Of a DNA stretch of 64,000 nucleotides, positions 58,619 through 64,000 are shown one piece after another. A program made the translations under genes and the position numbers. Within the stretch, counting starts at the first letter, position 1; every line of letters begins with the position of its first letter. This DNA comes from Molossus alvarezi. Its lineage: Eukaryota > Chordata > Mammalia > Chiroptera > Molossidae. The stretch is from contig CM073887.1 in the NCBI GenBank assembly GCA_037176705.1, positions 59,605,001-59,669,000 of the forward strand. Direction: 5' to 3'. The notes beneath the pieces were generated by a model, which saw only the letters and a program-made list of their open reading frames with translations, searched no databases and was not told the origin of the DNA.

Positions 58619-59030
58619 AAGCGCTCATTGGGTAGCTCAGTTGGTTAGAGCATCGTCCTGATATGCCAAGGTTGTGGGTTTTATCCCCAGTCAGGGCACA
58701 TATAAGAATCAACCAATGGCCCTGGCCAGTTTGGCTTAGCGGTTAGAGCATCGGCCTGCGGTCTTGAGAGACCCGGGTTCGGTTCCCACTAAGGGCATGT
58801 ACCTCGGTTGCAGTTTGTCCCCGGCCCTGGTTGGGTTGTGCGGGTGGCAGCTACTCGATGTGTCCCTTTCACATCAATGTTTCTCTCTCTCTCTCTCCCT
58901 CCCACTCTATCTGAACAAAATATCAAAAAAATGTCCTCGGGTGAGGATAAAAAAAAAAAGAATCAACCAATCAACCAATGAATACATAAATAAATGGAAC
59001 AACAAATTCTCTCTCTCTTAAAAAAAAAAC
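58619..59030 (+). mobile_element. Second tRNA-derived SINE family, split by a Ves SINE
   Basis: Head 'gctcattgggtagctcagttggttagagcatcgtcctgatatgcc' differs from the Ves head and looks Ile-tRNA-like, with body 'agaatcaaccaatgaatacataaataaatggaacaacaaatt'. Only one copy is in this window. Confidence 0.8.
58718..58957 (+). mobile_element. Ves-type SINE nested in another SINE
   Basis: Perfect 14-bp target duplication AAGAATCAACCAAT (58704-58717 and 58958-58971). Confidence 0.95.
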
Positions 59031-59185
59031 AACAAATAAAAATAAATGAAAGTGAAAAGAAAACCTACAAATTACAAGAAATATTTATAAATCATATATC
59101 TGATAAGAAACATACCTAGAATATATAAAGAATCTTCATAATTCAATAATAGAAAGACAAATAACCCAATTAAAAATGGGCAAAA

Positions 59186-59705
59186 TAGCTCTGGCTGGTT
59201 TGGCTCAGCGGTTAGCCCATTGGCCCGAGGACCGAAGGGTCAAGGATTCAATTCTCAGTCAAGGGCATGTACCTGGGTTGCAGGTTTATTTTATTTTTAT
59301 TTTTTTATCCTCACCCGAGGATATTTTTCCATTTTTTGTACAGACAGAGTGGGAGGGAGAGAGAGGAAGGGAGAGAGAGAGAGAAACATCGACGTGAAGG
59401 GACACATCGAGTGGCTGCCACCCGCACGACCAACCAGGGCCGGGGACAAACTGCAACCGAAGTATGTGCCCTTAGCGGGAACCGAACCCGGGTCTCTCCG
59501 GACCGCAGGCCGACGCTCTAACCGCTGAGCCAAACTGGCCAGGGCTGGGTTGCAGGTTTAATCTCTAGCCCAAGTCGGGGTTGTGCAGGAGGCAACCATT
59601 CAATGTGTCTCTCTCACATCTATGTTTCTCTCTCTCTTCCCCCTTCCCTCCCTTTCACTCTCTCTAAAAAAAACTCAATAGAAAAATATCCTCTGGTGAG
59701 GATTA
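59186..59705 (+). mobile_element. Ves-like SINE split by an antisense SINE
   Basis: Left part 59186-59288 and right part 59545-59705 join across the insertion as one element ending 'tcctctggtgaggatt'. Confidence 0.88.
59289..59544 (-). mobile_element. Ves-type SINE nested in a SINE
   Basis: Perfect 16-bp target duplication CTGGGTTGCAGGTTTA (59273-59288 and 59545-59560), made of host SINE sequence. Near-identical to the copies at 27618 and 29882, so probably a young subfamily. Confidence 0.95.
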
Positions 59706-59947
59706 ACAATGATAAAAAAGAAGGGTAAAATATCTGAATAGACATTTTGCAAAAGAAGACATACAAATGGCCAATAAGCACATAGAAAGATGCTCAACAT
59801 CATTAGCTATCAGGAAAATGAAAACCAAAACAAAGATACCAATTCACATCCACTATAAATAAAAAGATAGATAATAAAAAGTCTTGGCAAGGATGTGAAG
59901 ATATTGGAACCCCCATACACTGTTGGTGGGAGTGAAAAACAAGGCAG

Positions 59948-60093
59948 GCCCTGGCCAGTTTGGCTCAGCAGTTAGAGCATCGGCCTGCAGTCTGGAGAGA
60001 CCCGGGTTCGGTTCCCGCTAAGGGCACGTACCTCGGTTGTCCCCAGCCCTGGTTGGGTCGTGTGGGTGGCGACCACCCGATGTGTCCCTTTCA

Positions 60094-60145
<52 letters not shown>

Positions 60146-60205
60146 CCTCCCACTCTATCTGAATAAAATATCAAAAAATGTCCTTGGGTGAGGATAAAAA
60201 AAAAA
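59948..60205 (+). mobile_element. Ves-type SINE with (CT)n
   Basis: Head 'ccctggccagtttggctcagcag', (CT)n at about 60096-60142, tail 'gtccttgggtgaggat'. Confidence 0.92.
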
Positions 60206-60438
60206 GAAAAATGGAGCAGCACATGTGGAAAACAGTTTGGCAGATCCTCAAAAGGTTAAATATAGTTACCATGTGACCCAACAATTCCACTCCTAGGTAT
60301 CTACCTAAGAAAAATAAAAAGATATGTCCACAGAAAACTTTTACATGAATGTTCATAGCCGCATTATTCATAATAGCCAAAAAGTAGAAACAACTAAATG
60401 TCCATCAATGGATGAATGGATTTTAATAATGTGGTATA

Positions 60439-60636
60439 GTCCAGCCAGTGTGGCTCAGTGGATGAGCATTGACCCTGCACTAAGAGATAGCCGGTTTGAT
60501 TCCCGGTCAGGGCACATGCCCAGGTTGTGGGCCCAGTCCCCAGTGGGGGCATGCAGAGGGTGGCCAATTGATGTTTCTATCTCTCTCTCCCTCTTCCTTC
60601 CTCTCTCTCTAAAATCAATAAAAAAAATATTTTTTA
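60439..60636 (+). mobile_element. Ves-type SINE, second subgroup
   Basis: Target duplication AATGTGGTATA (60428-60438 and 60637-60647). Confidence 0.92.
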
Positions 60637-61021
60637 AATGTGGTATATTCATACAATAAAATATTATTTGATAATAAAAAAAATACTGACACATACTATA
60701 ACATTCATGAATCTTGAAAACATTATGCTAAGTAAAAGAAGCCTGTCAAAAAGACCACGAGTTGTACACCTCCATTCACATGCATGTCCAGAATAGGTAA
60801 GTCCACAGAGACAGGAAGCACTTGAGTGGTTGCACAGAGCAGGAAAGATGGGCAAGGGAGTGATAGCTAAGAGATGAGGGTTTCGTTTTTAGTTGATAGA
60901 AATGTTCTAAAATTTATTGTGATGATATTTGCACAACTATGTGATTATACTAGATGCCCTTAGATTTTAAACTTTGGGTGAATTGTATGGTAGGGGGATT
61001 ATATCTCAGTAAAGCTTTTTT

Positions 61022-61273
61022 TTATTCCTCACTCGAGGATGAGGATACTTTTTTATTTATCATTGGATAAAGTGGGATGGAGGGAGGGAGAGAGAGAGAC
61101 AGAGAAACATCGATGTAATAGAGCCACATCAACTGGTTGCCTCCCACATGACCCCAACCAGAGCCTTGCCCGCAACCGAACCACAACCGAGATACATGCC
61201 CTTGACCAGAATCGAACCCGTGACTCATTGGTCCACAGGCCAACGCTCTAATTGCTGAGCCAAACTGGCCAGG
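61022..61273 (-). mobile_element. Ves-like SINE
   Basis: Target duplication TCTCAGTAAAGCTTTTTT (left from 61004, right from 61274). Confidence 0.92.
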
Positions 61274-61452
61274 TCTCAGTAAAGCTTTTTTAAAAGCAGG
61301 CAGAACAAAGATTAAAACATTGAATAAAATAGAACATTTAATTCTCTTCACCCCAGCAATATTACAAATGCTCAATAGCCACCAAATGTCGCCACTGGTT
61401 ACCACACTGGACAGCACAAACTGAGAATATTTCCATCATCACAGAAAGTTCT

Positions 61453-61500
61453 CTGGTCCACAGGCTGACACTCTAACCGCTGAGCCAAACTGGCCAGGGC
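61453..61500 (-). mobile_element. 48-bp tailless SINE head fragment
   Basis: Only the first 48 bases of a Ves head in antisense, ending at the A-box side, with no A-tail. A perfect 11-bp direct repeat CAGAAAGTTCT flanks it (61442-61452 and 61501-61511). Confidence 0.8.
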
Positions 61501-61536
61501 CAGAAAGTTCTATTGGACAGTCCTCCAGAGCCATAT

Positions 61537-61740
61537 ATCTCAACCAGGGGTGATTCCCCCCAGTGGCATTTGGCAATGTTAAGAGACATTTTCAGTTGTC
61601 ACAACTGGGAAGTGGGGTGTTACTGGCATCTAATAGTTCAGGGCCAGGGGTGCTGCTTAACACCCTGCAATGCACAGGATGGCCCCCACCACCAAAGATG
61701 ATCCAATCCCAAGGTCAATGGTAGGTTGAGAACACCTGCT
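61537..61740 (+). mobile_element. MER5A-type hAT MITE
   Basis: 'ctcaaccaggggtgattcccccc' through 'ggttgagaacacctg' is a near-complete MER5A. Confidence 0.88.
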
Positions 61741-62037
61741 CCAAAGGTTGAGAATAACTAGGGCAAAGGTTGTTTGTGAGCATCAGGGTGTGTCTATATC
61801 TGTGTTAGGTCCTCTGGACATAAAGACAAGTTGTGAATCTCCACAACTCTGTGCAAGCAAGCCACCTCCAGGAAGGGAGAGGCCACCTCATATAATTGGG
61901 TCTGTTTACAAATTTATTATGTCAGCTGCCTAGCAGATGGCAGCAGTAAGTACTTCTAACAAAGCAGATGGAAATGATGTCCCTTGGGGAAGGATGCTTT
62001 TTTCTAAATCACAGATGTGACCCCCAATAGCCACAGC

Positions 62038-62667
62038 AATCTTGAAAAAGAAGAACAAAGTGAGAGGGATCACAATACCAGATATCAACTTACACTACAA
62101 AGCCATCATAATCAAAACAGGCTGGTACTGGCACAAGAACAGGCATATAATAAAAAAATGGAATGAAACAGAGAACCCAGATATCTACCCAAAACAGTAT
62201 GCACAATTAATATTTGACAAAGGAAGCAAGAAAGAGCATACAATGGAGTAACGACAGTCTCTTCAATAAATGGTTTTGGAAAAATTGGACAGGTACATGC
62301 AAAAAAAATGAAACTAGACCACCAACTTACACCATACACAAGAATGAACTCAAAATGGGTAAAAGACTTAAATGTAATCCATGAAATCATAAAAATCCTA
62401 GATGAAAATGTAGGCAGAGAAATCTCAGACATCATACATAGAAGAATTTTCACTGATACATTGCCTAGGGCAAGAGAAACAAAGGAAAAAAATTAATAAA
62501 TGGGACTACATCAAACTAAAAAGCTTCTGCAAGCAAAAGAAACCAGCATCAAAATGAAAAGGGAACCCACTCTCTGGGAGAACATATTTTCCAATGATAC
62601 ATGGGATGCAAAATACTCATACAACTTAACAAAAGGAAGACAAAGAATCCAATTTAAAAATGGGCAG
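62038..62667 (+). mobile_element. L1 ORF2 fragment
   Basis: Codons [20 protein letters not shown] and [10 protein letters not shown] (62042-62251), then 62308-62496, the RT-to-C-terminal linker of L1 ORF2. Stops and frameshifts are present. The next L1 interrupts it at about 62667. Confidence 0.85.
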
Positions 62668-64000
62668 AGGGATAAATTCCAAAATGGTGGAAGAGTAAAT
62701 GGAAGCTCCACAGACCATCTCCCAGGCCCAAACTGGAATTACAACTAAAATAAAGACAAATCGTCGGGAAAAAGCAACAGAAAAGCAGCTTGTGAAGACC
62801 ATACAACCAGGGACACTGAATCGATCCTGGTAGAATTGCAGAGGTGCGAGAGGGGGGCTGGGAGCCCACAACAGCTGTGTTAGCTATGAGCAGTGCCCTC
62901 GGGGTTAAACTCCCAAGCAGCTCCACAGCGCAGAGCCAGGACAGATGCTAAAATAGCTGTAGCTACTCAGCTTGGGCTCTGGCAGAGGGAGGGCAGACTA
63001 GACTGGAACTGTGTGCGGACACTTGGGATTTGGAGGGCACTCAGAGCTTTTGCTGACTTGCAGCCACGCAGGATGGTGGCCATCTTACTGCTTCCTAGGG
63101 CACGGGGGAGAGGCAGCAGCCCTTCCCTAGATGATTCAATCCCACCCAGTAGGCCACTGAAATGCAAATTGAGGCTCATTAACAACAGCATCGGCCCCAA
63201 CCTTGGGAAATCCCCTTACACTGAACACCTGAGAGTTTTTCATTCAACTGAGAAACAAAGGCTCTTCAAGTAACCCGACTAATAGCCTCCAGGCAAAAAG
63301 CTAGAGAATAACTGAACCATCTCTGGGCTTGCAACTCTACCCAAGAAAGTAAGACATGACAGTGGTGTTTAGCGTGGGTCCTTCCATGCTCAATCAAACA
63401 CAGGAGAGGGAGCCACAAGTAGCAGAACACTAATACCCACAGGGAAAATTTGGCAGCCTCCAAAGCCCACTGAGATAGCCAAAATGGTGAAACAAAGAAA
63501 CAAATCCCAAATGAAAGAATGAGAGACCTCTACCAAAGATGGGATAAATGAGGTGCAGTTCAGCAAGTTAACAGAGCTAGAATTCAGAGCCATGATCTCG
63601 AGGAAGCTCAACAGCATGAATAAGGACATCAACACCTTGAGTAAAGGTATAGAAAAATCAACTAATTGGAAATTAAAAACCACCAAGAAGAAATGAAGAA
63701 TGACATAGTAGAAAAAAAGAACACATTGGAAGGTCTAAACAGCAGAGTAGAGGAAGCTGAGGACCAGATCAGTGAATTAGAAGACAGGGTAGAAAAAAAT
63801 CAACCAATCAGAAAACAAAAGGAAAAAACAATTAAAAAACAGGAAGACAGCTTAAGAGAACTGTGGGACATCTGGAAACGTAATAATATTCGCATCATAG
63901 GAATCATAAAGAAGAAGAAAATGAACAAGGGTCAGAGAATATATTTGAAGAAATAGTGACAGAAAACTTCCCTAATTTGGTGAAGGAAGAAGGCATTCAA
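62668..64000 (+). mobile_element. L1 or half-L1, 5' region and ORF1, runs off the window
   Basis: Begins 'gataaattccaaaatggtggaagagtaaatggaag', an L1-like 5' end, with about 0.8 kb leader. ORF1 begins with 'atggtgaaacaaagaaacaaatcccaaatgaaag' at about 63484. An early TGA breaks the frame, but 63666-63956 encodes the ORF1 coiled coil (LEGLNSRVEEAEDQISELED). Whether ORF2 follows cannot be told here. Confidence 0.8.

Larger units (their letters stand above)
58270..61015 (+). mobile_element. Old L1 3' part in a NOTCH3 intron, with five SINE insertions
   Basis: ORF2 C-terminal wording ('tggtgctgggacaacttgatcttcacatac', 'gacattttgcaaaagaagacatacaaatggccaataagcac', 'acaattccactcctaggtatctacc') appears in order between SINEs. 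The frame is decayed. Confidence 0.75.
57933..64000 (-). other. NOTCH3: NOTCH3 intron (to the window end)
   Basis: No NOTCH3 coding sequence was found after exon 57835-57932, although the preceding ankyrin exon must exist. The 6 kb seen is almost all L1, SINE and MER5 sequence, so the intron has been enlarged by insertions. Confidence 0.7.

Noticed and set aside
58620..58692. tRNA gene (box A 'tagctcagttggttagagc', box B-like 'ggttgtgggttttatcc')
   Set aside because: It is the head of a SINE with a downstream body and tail, the B box is degenerate and the cloverleaf arms do not pair well.

Overview
This is a piece of vertebrate nuclear DNA, almost certainly from a bat of the Yangochiroptera group. 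Genes are split by GT-AG introns and coding density is low. About half of the window is interspersed repeats. The main repeat is a tRNA-derived SINE with a Ves-type head ('GGCCGGTTTGGCTCAGCGG...') and CT-rich tail, seen about 35 times. Other repeats are LINE-1 copies, half-L1 (HAL1-like) copies that carry ORF1 but no ORF2, and older mammalian MIR, L2, MLT1 and MER5 fossils. Gene content and order match the human 19p13.12 block SYDE1 - ILVBL - NOTCH3.

Layout. 1-4165 (+): the last six coding exons and 3' UTR of SYDE1, a C2/RhoGAP protein. 4170-14420 (-): the whole of ILVBL (HACL2). Its 15 coding exons join to exactly 632 codons plus stop, with a CpG-rich promoter at about 13.8-15.0 kb. SYDE1 and ILVBL are tail to tail, with polyadenylation signals about 60 bp apart. 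15.3-43.3 kb: a repeat-filled intergenic region with three half-L1 elements, one L1 nested in another, and many SINEs, often SINE inside SINE. 43839-44792 (-): a single-exon family-10-like olfactory receptor with a clean reading frame but no usable ATG in that exon. 44.8-55 kb: more repeats. 54994-57932 and beyond (-): the 3' UTR and last two coding exons of NOTCH3. Its next intron fills the rest of the window (57933-64000) with L1 and SINE insertions.

The genes do not form an operon or pathway. SYDE1 regulates Rho-family GTPases, ILVBL is an ER thiamine-diphosphate lyase, NOTCH3 is a signalling receptor and the OR is a chemoreceptor. They are neighbours by conserved synteny. I found no CRISPR array, no prokaryotic defence or biosynthetic cluster and no clear undescribed system. 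The observations most worth following are about retroelements and regulation: an 820-codon chimeric L1 reading frame made by nested insertion, a head-only short SINE subfamily, a tailless 48-bp SINE insertion, the start-less OR, and an array of CCAAT and X-box-like sites in the last SYDE1 intron.
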